Shown here piece by piece: positions 40,701 to 49,900 of a DNA stretch of 64,000 bases. Below the pieces are notes generated by a model. It worked only from the letters and a program-made list of their open reading frames with translations, searched no databases and was not told where the DNA came from. The DNA is taken from positions 6,324,001-6,388,000 of the forward strand of contig CM037472.1 of the NCBI GenBank assembly GCA_021014325.1, written 5' to 3'. Origin of the DNA: Plazaster borealis (lineage: Eukaryota > Echinodermata > Asteroidea > Forcipulatida > Labidiasteridae). The position numbers and the translations under genes were made by a program. The number at the start of each line of letters is the position of its first letter. Position 1 is the first letter of the stretch.

Positions 40701-42600
40701 CGCGTACTTTGAAGTCCTTTTTAGTTTACAAATTTGTATCCATAAAAATTATGAGGGCATCAGGAGGAAAACAAGCAGAAATTGAAAACAAAATTCATGT
40801 TTCTTTTGGCAAGAAATACATCAGGGAGACATATTAACAACAAACTCAGTTTTACCAGTAACTCTGAAACAAGCACAATAGATTTGGGGAAATTATTGGT
40901 TGCTAAAGTGCCTGTTTTTATATTGATTAGAGCCTGGGTATGTGAGTACACCTATCGTAATGGTGCAGGCCGGACTAGTGATCCTGAACGAGAAGGACGA
41001 CCTACCTCACAGGTACAGTCATATAAACCATTATCATGCTGCCACTATGCTTTGTCTTGCTCCCCTTGTGTTTAACAGCATTATTAGAATCTGGATTTCT
41101 CATTGTATTGCCAAGGTGCCAGACTATTTATCCCTTCCAGCCTCGGTTTGGTTTACATTGATATGAGTGTCAGGAAAAACAAGATGGCGGCACCCACCTG
41201 TAATGTTCCCTATTTGAAAACTGAGAACATTGTTTACTGATTCTTATTATACCAAAATGGAGCCCGACTATTTTTCTCGATTTGGTTAATTACAGGAATA
41301 AGATTGTACAAACACGAAAAAAGGGTAATATTATAATTTTGGTCTGGATATGCAGGGGTGGATCCAGGAATTCTCCAGGGAGGGTTAGCAAAGCACAAAC
41401 ATGTGATGATTATGGGTAGGAGGCAACAAAATTTATGACTTGTAATGCGTGTTCCCAAAAACAAAATGGCAAGGGTCTATGTATGAGTGAGTTATTTAAA
41501 AGCAATGGGGTTTGACTTAGAACTTTTACCACCATGTGAGCTAAGGTCGGTTGCGAGATTAGGGCTCTAATGTGATGGTGCAAGTTTAGAGTTTACAAAA
41601 GGAAAAGCCAAAGTTTACATTTTGTTTAAGTCATCGAGAGCAGGAAGGGGTCTGGTCCCCTTTGACCTGTGCCTGGGATGAAGCCCCTTAGATACATGTT
41701 GGAGGTTTACAGACTCTCTACATCACCACAAGTAGAGACAGGCTAGAGGTTTGGTCATAATGAGGACCAAGTCTTTCTTGCCGGCCTGTCATGCATCTCT
41801 TATAAGAAAATCAGAAGGTGAAGGGATAATCAATGGACATTTCTGAAACCAGGAAAACTCATGATGAATCACAGGCCTGTGATGAATTTTAATGGCATTA
41901 TAAAAAGAGTGTTTTCTTTTTGTTAACCAGTTATCATTTTACTGCCTTAGACTTACAATTATGCCAATATGTTCCATCCTACTTGGCACCAAATATGATC
42001 AAACTAAAACATTAGGCAAAAGTCCTTTCTTTATATTGACTGATACAATGCTTCTTACTCTAAATAATTATTGCAGTTGGTGCAAAGTTAAATATGCAGC
42101 TGATCACTCATATGATTACATGCAAGTAATGATGCCACTTATAGAAAGTCTGGAACAGTTCCTCAATTAGACTGGTCCCCTGTCCTTATCCGTAAGGATG
42201 AAGACAGACTGGTCTTACAAACCCAATGGTTTCATTGGAGAGACATGCCATGACACTCTGTGTAGTGCACAGGCAACATAACGACTAGACTTGGATACTG
42301 CACACAGAGTGTGTGCGCACACACTGTGCACAAATTAAGTGGGTGAAAGGTAACTGTGTCAGGCAACCAGCCGAGTCTAAAGGTCAGTACTTGGCATTAT
42401 TCATGCCCCACGAAGTGTTACGTCAGATGTTCGGGCTAGTCCTTAATTTGGTATTTATAATATATTTTGTTTCTAGTGGTGGTGTGTTTGCCCCAGCGGC
42501 ATTGTTCTCAAGGACATCTCTGATTGAAAGACTTGACAAGCACGGAATGAAGTTCAGCGTGGTGGAGACGATTGAACCTCCCAAGGAAAAAGAGACCTAG
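22769..42600 (+). CDS. SCCPDH: saccharopine dehydrogenase-like oxidoreductase, 11 exons
   Basis: Complete gene for a 431-residue SCCPDH-family protein (human SCCPDH is about the same length). Exons: 22769-22955, 25518-25624, 28431-28511, 29639-29768, 32703-32752, 33704-33834, 35636-35753, 36966-37085, 39117-39282, 40931-41012 and 42477-42600. They sum to 1296 nt, all junctions are GT-AG, and the phases agree. The N terminus has a Rossmann dinucleotide-binding motif (GASGFTG, residues 16-22). The family signature GSCGFDSIPADMG follows around residues 147-159, and exon 8 encodes one hydrophobic membrane segment (about residues 278-299). The C-terminal exons match the family (EPGYVSTPIVMVQ; GGVFAPAALFS). 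Family members are associated with lipid droplets or membranes; their substrate is not firmly established despite the saccharopine dehydrogenase name. The start is chosen for its Kozak context and fit to the family N terminus. Introns are rich in SINEs, MITEs and LINE tails, but none disrupts an exon. Confidence 0.95.
24455..24563. repeat. interspersed repeat R2, copy 1 (SCCPDH intron 1)
   Basis: Shares GGAGGCCATGGCCTCTGTT, CTTGGCCTTGGTGCC, CCTTCAAAAGT and AAAATGAAAATGGCCTTGCC in the same order as 25308-25447. This copy lacks an internal piece of about 35 bp present in the second copy. It is non-coding. Confidence 0.7.
25308..25447. repeat. interspersed repeat R2, copy 2 (SCCPDH intron 1)
   Basis: Longer version of the repeat at 24455-24563, with the additional segment CACTTTAAGATTTTCCAATG. 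It ends 70 bp before exon 2 of the SCCPDH-like gene. Confidence 0.7.
26396..26465. repeat. fragment shared with 21684-21755
   Basis: TAGTTAACTGGTTAACTGAGGAAAT followed by AATACATCAAGATGTTCACA and CTCACAGTTAAAG occurs at both places. It includes the palindrome GTTAACTGGTTAAC. A G-rich run lies just upstream at about 26350-26382. Confidence 0.65.
26470..27060. repeat. R3 copy containing a 201-bp tandem duplication
   Basis: Two near-identical 200-bp units (about 26518-26717 and 26718-26918) run from TTTATTGTTKGGGGTTTTTT to GTACGCGATCCTGACATT. Within each unit a 19-20-bp subrepeat (GGAGTTGCGGACAAAGCA) is itself repeated two to three times. The flanks match repeat family R3 at 17505 and 36283. 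Located in intron 2 of the SCCPDH-like gene. Confidence 0.8.
27100..27463. mobile_element. diverged MITE of the family 1 group (intron 2)
   Basis: The left end TTAAAGGCATACCTTTGGTAA and right end ACCAAAGGTATACTTTGCC are imperfect inverted repeats. Inner motifs GCTGTTGATAATGTACAACA and GGGTTATTCTTCCTGCGTGG also occur in 18241-18645. A further piece up to about 27817 (GACCAATTGAGCTCAAATTT; ATACCTTTAAAC) matches the right half of MITE family 1. Confidence 0.6.
28540..28794 (+). mobile_element. tRNA-derived SINE, family A, copy 1 (intron 3)
   Basis: The head looks like a class II tRNA: an A-box-like TGACCGAGCGGTTAAGAG at 28544 and a B box GGTTCGAGTCC at 28603-28613. A tRNA-unrelated body follows (CTTCATCCTTCGGATTGGAC; AAAAGAACCCAGAACAG; GGGGTTAGCCCCGGTGTTTC). 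It starts 29 bp after the exon 3 donor. The second copy is at 30846-31258. It is not a functional tRNA gene, because there is no acceptor-stem closure and the body is fused. Confidence 0.85.
28795..29083. repeat. 145-bp tandem duplication of a SINE-B-type tail
   Basis: Two adjacent copies run from ACAGGTTTCCTCAGGCTTGC to AGTRTCAARTGTAATATCC. Each contains TTGGTTTCATTACCAGAAAT followed by an ATA microsatellite. The same TTGGTTTCATTACCAGAAAG end is seen in SINE family B at 33846 and 38640. Confidence 0.75.
29140..29510 (+). mobile_element. non-LTR retrotransposon tail (RT ORF C-terminus), degraded
   Basis: The translation contains TRILESLHWLPVESRTQLKV, the conserved segment just after the RT domain in CR1/Jockey-type LINE ORF2 proteins, followed by APTYL. 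Stops and frame changes before and after show that it is a 5'-truncated, decayed insert inside intron 3. It is not an exon of the host gene. Confidence 0.7.
29583..29636. repeat. GATT microsatellite abutting the exon 4 acceptor
   Basis: A (GATT)n tract with interruptions runs directly into the ATTGCAG acceptor of SCCPDH exon 4, which starts at 29639. The polypyrimidine tract of that acceptor is therefore formed of repeat DNA and is weak. Confidence 0.7.
29818..29998. mobile_element. 181-bp MITE with TATTGACCC ends
   Basis: Ends TATTGACCCAATTCACCCGAC and GTCGGCTCAAGGGGTCAATA are inverted repeats. An inner pair, CCATTTTGGGAGTCAA and TTGACTCCCAAAATGG, is perfectly inverted. It lies 50 bp after the exon 4 donor. 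Confidence 0.75.
30806..31387. repeat. 43-bp minisatellite split by a SINE
   Basis: Three full 43-bp units (ACCTGCTTGTGGAGCAGGTT then ACTTTGGGCTGACCTGGGTG and CAT) lie at 31259-31387. A 40-bp copy lies at 30806-30845, immediately before the SINE at 30846-31258. The SINE thus sits between repeat units. Confidence 0.85.
30846..31258 (+). mobile_element. tRNA-derived SINE, family A, copy 2 (intron 4)
   Basis: A-box region TGGCCGAGCGGATAAGA, B box GGTTCGAATCC at 30908-30918, then the family body (CTTCGTCCTTCGGATGGGAC; AAAAGAACCCAGTGCACTTA; GGGGTTCGCCCCGGTGTTCC). A 3' end with GCGCTATAATAAGAAC is followed by an ATT microsatellite tail. This copy is longer and better preserved than copy 1. Confidence 0.9.
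32771..33066. repeat. 167-bp tandem duplication carrying the MITE edge
   Basis: The segment from TTTACCAAATCGCTTGCATA to AATATTAGCATAAAAACT occurs at 32771-32937 and again from 32938. Each copy includes the first bases of MITE family 1 (AAAGGTATCGTAC). Only the second copy continues into a full MITE, so the duplication followed the MITE insertion or arose during repair of it. Confidence 0.8.
33011..33381. mobile_element. MITE family 1, copy d (intron 5)
   Basis: Full-length copy with ends AAAGGTATCGTACACGTTTGG and CCAAACGTGTTCAGTGCCTTT and the central palindrome AAACTTCTTGCAAGAAGTTTTT. The body is close to that of the copy at 21754. Confidence 0.88.
33846..34118 (+). mobile_element. tRNA-derived SINE, family B, copy 1 (intron 6)
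   Basis: B box GGTTCGAATCC at 33911-33921 within CCTTTCACCTCTGTGGACCC. The body ATTGCATGGGTTTTCCC and TCCGCCCACATCTAAAACTG follows, and it ends at TTGGTTTCATTACCAGAAAG. It starts 12 bp after the exon 6 donor. The second copy is at 38640. Confidence 0.8.
34200..34440 (+). mobile_element. non-LTR retrotransposon 3' end fragment
   Basis: One frame reads LWNALPSSLRTAASVDNFKS, the conserved terminal segment of many CR1/L2-type LINE ORF2 proteins (LWNxLPxxIR...SFK). A frame change lies just upstream. It is an isolated 3' fragment in intron 6. Confidence 0.65.
34494..35573. mobile_element. 1.08-kb element with GGGGTTTCGGCT inverted ends
   Basis: The left end GGGGGTTTCGGCTATCCGCC and right end AGCCGAAACCCC are inverted. 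The element sits between two ATT microsatellite tracts (34480-34493 and about 35603-35617), as if inserted into one array. No coding frame of note. It is probably a non-autonomous DNA element or foldback, occupying most of intron 6. Confidence 0.5.
36283..36560. repeat. interspersed repeat R3, copy (intron 7)
   Basis: Shares TTCGCTGAAGGAGGATT, GAATGAATTTTGACAGATGA, TTTTTAATTAAATACCACTT and AATAGCTATATAAAATTT with the copies at 17505 and 26470 in the same order. Confidence 0.5.
37115..37763. mobile_element. nested MITEs in intron 8
   Basis: Outer ends TATATAACACCCAAG and CTGGGTGTTATATA are inverted. Inside, a second element at 37287-37577 has its own inverted ends (CTATAGACCCATTGCA and TGCAATGGGTCTAT) and an inner hairpin (TCATTTTGGGTGTCAAAA / TTTTGACACCCAAAATGA). 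The outer element begins about 30 bp past the exon 8 donor. Confidence 0.7.
37792..37905. mobile_element. short palindromic element
   Basis: GGAGAGAATATTTTCATTCG...GGAATGTTCCATT pairs imperfectly with AATGGAACATGCCA...AAAAATACTCTCACC, leaving a spacer of about 15 bp. It is a foldback or MITE fragment. Confidence 0.5.
38088..38503. mobile_element. imperfect inverted-repeat element (intron 8)
   Basis: The left arm CATGGTTTTGGCGACCATGA then CCAGAAATA is matched in inverse by TATTTCTGGTTGGGCTCACC then AAAACGC on the right. It is non-coding and about 415 bp long. Confidence 0.45.
38640..38893 (+). mobile_element. tRNA-derived SINE, family B, copy 2 (intron 8)
   Basis: Matches the copy at 33846: CCTGCCTTTCACCTCGTTGG, CGGAGCCTTGCATGTGGATT, ATTGCATGGGTTTTTCCTAG, CCTCCCACATCTAAAAACTT. 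It ends at TTGGTTTTATAACCAGAAAG plus ATA repeats. The B box has decayed to GGTTCAAGACC. Confidence 0.78.
39892..40323. mobile_element. two abutting foldback elements (intron 9)
   Basis: 39892-40061 is a hairpin whose arms start ACAAATATTGACTG and carry GTGCTATGGTTAAAACT and CCGAGGTGATCCCCGG, with the reverse on the right. 40062-40323 is bounded by TATAACACCCC and GGGGTGTTATA. The second resembles the outer element at 37115-37763 at its tips. Confidence 0.65.
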
Positions 42601-43390
42601 AGGTGTGTCTGCGAAGACTGCAGTAAATCCTTGCCTACTGTAATGGAGGAACTAGTTCTACGAAAAAGTAGCAGATCAGACGATCAGGTTTCCTCTATCG
42701 TACAAGCTCTTATTCATATGCAACTCTGCTACAGCAACAAGATTTAAACATGGAAAGCACCGTGTTTTAGAAAGTCCGCAATATTATCAGCGAATTAGCT
42801 TAATTTTTATTGTTGTGGTCTCTCGCTGGAATCATTTCATTCACAGTTTGATTCAAAAAATGCATTTGACAACAGGCATGATTTGGTCAAATACTTTAAA
42901 ACGTGCTAATTGATGTGTGTATATTGATACAATGCTATAACACTGTCGTATGTCAAAGTTGCACAGTGCCATGTGCAAATTTGCCTGTGATTATGCTGTG
43001 TACAAAAGGTGTTGCCCTGTATCCTGAACTTGTGTCTTCATATCCACTGCTTTCACAGTATACGAAAGGAATCTAGCGTTTGAGAAAGACTAGGCATGGT
43101 TAAGTTTACTTTACAGTTTTCTTCTTCACAAATTTGTGGAAGAGTTAAAAAAATGTCATCCGCTAGCCTTCAACAAAAAACAACATTCAATCAATCTGTG
43201 AATTACTAATCAAATGGTCGTGGCTTCGTGAAAACAATGGAGAACTTGTTATGTTTTTGTCATTGATTTTGTTCCCATTTGTAGCCAGTGCAATCAAAAC
43301 AGCTGATTTTGAGGATCTGCATAATATGCCATTTTCTTGACTGACCGTGTCTCAGATGGAAATATTTTTATGGAGGGTTGTACTTATCGT
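42601..43390 (+). other. 3' UTR and downstream region of the SCCPDH-like gene
   Basis: The sequence follows the TAG stop at 42598-42600. I see no clear AATAAA hexamer within the first several hundred bases; the first obvious one is near 44448. The polyadenylation site is therefore undefined. No coding frame. Confidence 0.4.
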
Positions 43391-43722
43391 CGGCTCAGAA
43401 CAGAAAGGACTATAAGAACTAGAAAGACCCAGTTGGCTCAGAGCAGTAAGGACTTTAAAAAACATACACACACAATGGGAGTACAAGTCATTTCTGCTCT
43501 GAGCTAAATTGGTCTTTCTAGGTCTGTTATGTTCTTTCTGCTCTGAGCCGACTGGGTCTTTCTAGGTCTTATAAGTCCTTTCTGCTCTGAGCTGACTGGG
43601 TCTTTCTAGGTCTTATAAGACCTTCCAGCTCTGAGCCGAATGGGTCTTTCTTGGTCTTATAAGTCCTTTCTGTTCTTAGCCGACTAGGTCTTTCTAGGTC
43701 TTATAAGTCCTTTCTGCTCTGA
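43391..43722. repeat. 44-bp tandem array with an inverted copy
   Basis: About 5.3 units of 44 bp (TTTCTGCTCTGAGCCGACTG, GGTCTTTCTAGGTCTTATAA, GTCC) lie at 43491-43722. About one and a half copies in inverted orientation lie at 43391-43456, separated by a 34-bp spacer. Each unit is itself composed of pyrimidine-rich runs. Confidence 0.9.
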
Positions 43723-43820
43723 ATGAACTTTATATTTTTACAAGATTTCAAAATTGAAACTGATAAATTTTCATTTAGATAATTACCAATCATGTACTTT
43801 GTATTTAATATACATGTAGT

Positions 43821-44072
43821 GATATCCAGAGCTGTGTATTGAGAGAGTTGCAACATGGGGGACCTGATTTCTTTGGTCACAATCATGGTTGCTGGACGCC
43901 GTTATTGGGCCAAATGTTGCACAACCGTCAATGTAATAGAGATTAATGAGCACAACCCACTGTGCAGTCTAGTCTGGCACCTTGTGTACTCACATGCATT
44001 TTTTGTTGACCGAAAATGTTTTCTGATCGCTAGTTTTCGCAACTCTCTCAATACACAGCGCTGGTTATATCC
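43821..44072. mobile_element. 252-bp MITE with GATATCCAG ends
   Basis: The left end GATATCCAGAGCTGTGTATT GAGAGAGTTGC is matched in inverse by GCAACTCTCTCAATACACAG CGCTGGTTATATCC on the right, about 31 bp of near-perfect terminal inverted repeat. It is non-coding. Confidence 0.8.
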
Positions 44073-46141
44073 AATTTACTGGCTTATTTGGTTTCAATCA
44101 TGAGAGTGTATAAATGTACACACTTCCTGAATATAACTTTAATTAAATTGCTGGTTTGTTTGGTTTAGTTGGTTCAAATCATCACATCACAATGACCACA
44201 AACAACTACTATTTACAAGATATGTATGCAATTATATCTGAACTGTTTTGGCCGTGGGGTTGGTGGTACTTGATGAGTGACCCAAGTGAGGGTGGTCAGT
44301 GGAAACCGCGGCTAAGACGATGTCCTGCAGAGTCGCAAGCTATCAGCTATTTATATCGTAGTTGGCCTATTTTCTCCCTGCTTCGGATCAGTGTCTGGAG
44401 GGAACTTCTCACTTGCCCCCCCCCCCCCATAGTTTTGAACCACGTATAACAATAAAACAGTCAAAGGATTTAAAACTTGCGAACAACATTGGTAATTGTC
44501 AAAGACCAGTATCCGCACTGTATGCGAATGGAAATATCAGGGGGAAAAGCAAACTTAAAATGTATTTAATGTTTTCAAACATTGATTCGGGAGAGCAAAA
44601 CTAATTGTTTTACTAATTTCTCAAAAATTGTAGCATTTAATTATTTAAAGGGAAGTTTTTCACTATGACTGTCTTTGTGCCATAGTTATACATAAATTTG
44701 TGAACATTAAAAAAAAAAAAATCTCCAATAATATGCACACCTTTCAGAAGTAGTGGTACAGCGGCATTTACTTAAATCATTACTGTTTGACCCATCAACT
44801 TTAGATAAAATCTTCAAAAAGTTTTCTTTTTATCTTTAATTTAAAGCAATCCAAGTTTATGCTCTAAATAGACGAAAAGACAGTGTTTGTTGCAAAACTC
44901 ATGCTTAAAGTCGGACAGTTTGAAGTGAAAATTTTTCTTTGAAGTCAGAATTTCACAAACAGTTTGTTTTCATTGGCAATCTAGTAAATATGCTAAAGTT
45001 ACTTAAAGATTCTTCTATTAATGCAGGAGTGGTGTTTAGGTACTATACTCTAACACCTTAAAAAAAATGATTAAAGTTTATGTCTTAGTAAAATGTTCTA
45101 AGCGCAATGTCTTTTTCCAAGCTCAAATGATCTGGAAGTAATTTAATAATAATAATAAAACAAATCTTTATAAAGCAATATTGTAGTTTAATTGAGTCTT
45201 ATATAAACTGGTAAAATGGTTGCATGTCTACACCAAGATTGGCAAATTTCAGAGAGTGAGTGGGGTAAGGGCAGGCATCTTAACTTCAAAGTGGGCGGAC
45301 CCAGTCAAGAATGTCTGCAAGAATTAACAACGAACAACAAAAACATTTTAATTGCATTGTTTGAAGGAAATTCTGATGTTCTATATGGAAATTTCTTTTC
45401 GAAAAAACTGAATTGTTCAATGTTGCAAACTGCATACCAACCAAAGTAACCCGTGATATAAATGCAGAAATTTAATAACTACAAAGAATTTTTTTAGGAA
45501 ATTGCTTAAAACAAGTAAAGCATTTAATAATGTCTCAATAAAGGAGAAAAAAGTACACATGTTTGGAGACATACTACCTCCATTTAAAAAGATAATCCAA
45601 AACTAATTCACAAAGAAACACGAGTAAAACAACCAAGGAAGAAGTATGCAATAATAATGCACATAACAATTTAAGAGGAGATGAATCTTAATTTTCTCCC
45701 GATAGCGTTTCCCATCCCTAGAGGTGCACCCATCTGAGGTGTGATTGAACCATTGTGCTTTTACACCCTCAAAAAATTGGGTTAATGAAAAATTCTTGGT
45801 TCAATGGTTTTAGGGATTGTTGGTTATTGACTCTCAATTTGGAGTAGTTTGGGTGAGCTAAGCATTAAAAAAAGTGTCCTATTTTGTTCAGAAGCGTGGA
45901 ATCTCTTTCCCCAAAATAGCTGCTTTTCTGTTTGGAAATTAGCACACCAGTACCGGGTTCTTTTTGTCTGTGTGACGGGTGTAGCTCATGTGAACTCTGG
46001 ACTACCCCCATAAAATAGATGTCACTGCACATTTGTTTTTAATTCAAAAGACAGATAATTTTTACTATTTTAAAACTATTTTTTTAAAAATGTTTATAAG
46101 TTAGCATGGGTTGCTATAGGACTTGTATTGATTGGTGCACA
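44073..46141. other. intergenic DNA, no gene seen
   Basis: AT-rich. There is a fragment of MITE family 1 at about 44485-44515 (TTGGTAATTGTCAAAGACCA) and a poly-C run at about 44417-44428. Open frames such as 45216-45449 carry no recognisable domain. Confidence 0.4.
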
Positions 46142-46575
46142 CCCTTTCGTCAAGGCCTCCCGTGGCTTAGACAAACCTTTGTAGCCGCGAAGCAACTGGA
46201 AGGACAACATTCGCGCGATCGAGTGATAAAGCCACTTTTCCAACTTGATTTTGCGGTTTGTTTTTATATATATTTTTTTATATTAAGATTCAAACATAAA
46301 ATATTCATAATTTATATGTAAATAAGTAAAGTGCAGAAAGGTTAACCAATCACAACGCTTATAGGTTAATTTATGCTGACCCATTACGTATGATTGGTTT
46401 GGAATGTTGCTACCCCAGGTGAGTAGCAAAAGCAAGAAACAAAGAAAACATTAGACATTCCTGACAAGTTGGAAAAGGCCCTCGTGCTTTGCCACTCGCC
46501 TGTGTGGTCTCCGGTCCAGTCGCTTCGCGGCTACATAATACAGCTGTCTAAGCCACGAAGGGCTTGACGAAAGGC
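46142..46575. mobile_element. 434-bp foldback/MITE
   Basis: The arms include CCTTTCGTCAAGGCCTCCCG, GTGGCTTAGACA and GTAGCCGCGAAGCAACTGGA on the left. The inverse is on the right (CAGTCGCTTCGCGGCTAC, TGTCTAAGCCACGAAGGGCT, TGACGAAAGG). An inner pair around CCACTTTTCCAACTT / AAGTTGGAAAAGG is inverted too. It lies about 340 bp upstream of the proposed first exon of the C11orf68-like gene. Confidence 0.75.
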
Positions 46576-46912
46576 TACCCTTATAGAATAGTAGAGTTTG
46601 CTCGGCCACACCTAGACTTGGTTCAAGTCGGGTCTCGTGCTAATCGAGTCAGTAATCAGCTGTGAGTGTTGTAACGCGCGCCTTCTATTGTCATTTATTT
46701 GCCAATCCAGTGAATTTTGGATCGCGACACCCGACTTGGTGAATCCGCCAGAAGTTTGTACACGGCCAATGGAGCTCATCTACCGATTTGGGTAGCAGCC
46801 AATGAGATTGCAGCATTCAGAATACATTACTGTTATGTACACTTTGACCTGAAAAATTGATGAATATTCAAGACTTCCTTGGAAACTCTGCCATACAACT
46901 TTGTTTTGAAAA

Positions 46913-49900
46913 ATGGCGACTATTGGTGGTGAAGGTACGATGTGCATTTAATGGTTGTTTAGAGTGGTCATGATTGGATGATGGATGCTATATGGTTCTC
47001 AAACGTTAGGGGCTCATCGTGCATCATGAACAAGGTCTTTAGATTCTGTCTTTCCGCCAGTATATCAATATTTAAGTGGGGTATATTGTTCAGTTGTTAA
47101 AATGACGACCGTTTGGGCTCAACGGATCGGTTTTGCATTGACGCCGTGTGAATCTCGTGGCCCCTGCGGAGCTACAGCTCTGCGGAGCTCCAGCCCCCAC
47201 GAACTGGCAGCGGGGCCGGAATGGTCGGGAGTCCGAGGGGATTGGAGAAGCATGCAGACCGGGGCAACGTCGTAGTTAATACGTACTATCCATGGTCACA
47301 CCCTCACATGTCTTAAAAATATCAAAGAATAAACGGAAATTCTTCAAAACTTGTATTGATCAAGCTTGTTGAAGAATATTTGTTCATAATTATTCTTCCC
47401 ATAATTGTTAACTTATTCAAAGTTTAAAATCACGTAATGTTTGTGGTTTAACGGTTCATTGTGCAGTAAGAACAGTCCATTGTTACACCTGCACAGAACC
47501 CCTCTTAAAAAATATATAGGCCTAAACATAAAACGGAAATTCGTCAACAAAGGGAAATCTAAAAGAGTCTGGCTTATATTCATATATTCTATCAATATGG
47601 CTACACCCCTATGTTCCGACAACCCTGGTGTATTTTCCTATTCCTAACCCTAACCCTAACCCTAACCCTAACCCTATGTAAATCATGAGGGGGCTGTCGG
47701 AACACAGGGGTGTCGGAATATAGGGGTGTCGGAATACATGTATAGAGCAGTCACCATCAATATCGACTCTTCACATCACAGACATTTTTTTATTATTAAC
47801 CTCAATGTAACGCCGTGGAGTTATTGTGAACACCTACTTTAGCGAGTCCTCATAAATTGAACTGATTTCATTGGTCAGCAGCGGACGCGTGTGTTGCTTA
47901 TTTAAACTATTGCATATGCATAATGAATAACTACATATCACGCAGGGGGGTGCCTCCTGGCAGATTCATCAAGTCGGACTTTCGAATCCAGTTGATTGGC
48001 ACTTTCCTGGCGATTGAGGGCGCACAACAAAGTGGTGAAATAAAGCTGCGATTCTGAGTTAAAAAGTGCATGCAGTGGATTAGTCAGACGACGAAGGACT
48101 CGACGAAAGTTCGACTTGGGTCAAGTCTAGGCCACACCCAGTCTCATCCTTTGGATGAGGCGCTGGGGCTGAGCGAAATAGTAGTAGACCAGAAGCTAGA
48201 GAACTGGGCAATTCAGTGATAATAGATCAATATCACCGTTGAGGGCGTGTACACACTCACCCGCCGGCCGCGGCCACCAGAGCTTGGCTTTGAACCATTC
48301 TATCCGTCCTGCGCATCGTAGGCCAACTCCACGTTGGGTGCAACAACTTCTCTGTCACAATAAAGAGAAGCATCTGGACTTTTTGAAGGTGAGCTATGTA
48401 GTACAGAAATGTAAACGTATACTGTTAATTTATGCCCGCATGTGTGCATTTTGAAATATAGCCTACCTTCACGAGGCATGTATTGCCGTGCCCGTGGAGC
48501 GTAGGGGGGCGTTGCAATGTATGTCGTCAGCTTGCCGGGGATTTCCCTTGTGCGTACGTTATAACTCCCTATTCAGTTTCGGGTGGCTATAGTTTTGTTC
48601 TCTGTGTCGACATACTTTTATTAGACCGAGTGTTTCTGTAGCTACGCAGTCTGGCTTCAACTGAGACCTCATATACAACATGACAAGGTGAATGTCAAGT
48701 TCACCACTGGCCATAGAATTGGTTATTTTAAACCACCTCATAGTTCTAGGAGTAGATAGAGCTGACAAATATGTGACAGTGTTTATGTTTTGTGTGTTCA
48801 ACCATAACATGAAATAACAAACCTGTGAAAATTTGGGCTTAATCTGATGTGTGAGTCAGGAAAAAATAGTAACAAAAACCATGAACAATTTTCAGCATGT
48901 AAGCACATTGTTCTTAATTTTGGTTGTAACAACCGAAATCAGCTGTTGCGTTTTTTTAAAAGTTTTCAGATACAGTCGAATATGACTTCATTTCAGAGGA
49001 AAAAATTCCACTAAAAAGTGGTTTCAGTAGGCCTAAGGACTTTTTAATCATTAAGCTTTTACACTAAAATTAAACAATGATGTTTTTTATCCTTACCATT
49101 ACCAATCCTGTATAATGCATTAGGAAGGTTACACCAAGGAGGTTTATTTTTTACCTTCCTGGTTAACCTTCAAGAATGGCTTCAGTTTCCCAAATGAAGT
49201 CTTGAAGTATCTATATAAAATACATTAGCACGCCCTGGTCCCTTGATATAAATGTATAGGTAGGCCTACGTGTACTAATCTAAGGTAGATGCAAAATTTT
49301 TGGAGCAACTGCGAATGGATGAGCTTGAGGTGATTTGTGATACTGCTTTTTTTTCTATAAAACATTCTTGTCTTACTCTTATTTTTGTCGTTCAGTCTCC
49401 AGTCTGTATACCAGCAGCAGTACTTCTAAACAACACATGGATCTCAAACTTTCTGACTTTAGGTCGTTGAAAAACTACAAGGGTTTTGGTGTGAAACTGT
49501 ACGCCTTCAACCCTCTGGACTATCCAGATGAGAACGAACGACACCGCCGACTTGATTTTTTTCTGGAAAGCATCGTGCCTTCAAAGTTGAAGTGGTGAGA
49601 TTTAATGTTATTATCCCATCCAAAAAATGTTTGAGACTAACTTTAATTTTAAAAAATTGTAAATTCTTATATCAGAAATCAAAGATGCTAAAGTTGGAAA
49701 ACTCGCATTTAAATGAAACTGCGGTGAGAATTTAAAAGATTGAAATTATACAATTATTTGTGTATTTGTTATTCATAATAGCCCGGGTGCTCTCTTGAAA
49801 TAAGCCTGGTGCTGTAGTTGCCACTCCCTTAAAAAGCCGTGCTTTGGGGCTAGGTTTTTCTGAAGTTGCTACTGAAATGATTTCAGACATTGCAGCAACA

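Noticed and set aside
46600..48135. Inverted pair of CCTAGACTTGNNNCAAGTCG motifs as ends of a 1.5-kb element
   Set aside because: Each motif is itself palindromic, so an apparent inverted arrangement is expected by chance. The flanking bases do not pair.
48241..48387. Segment with a strong donor (GAAG|GTGAGC) as a coding exon of the C11orf68-like gene
   Set aside because: In the frame that fits exon 2 there is a TAA about 30 nt upstream and no ATG. It can only be an alternative non-coding leader.
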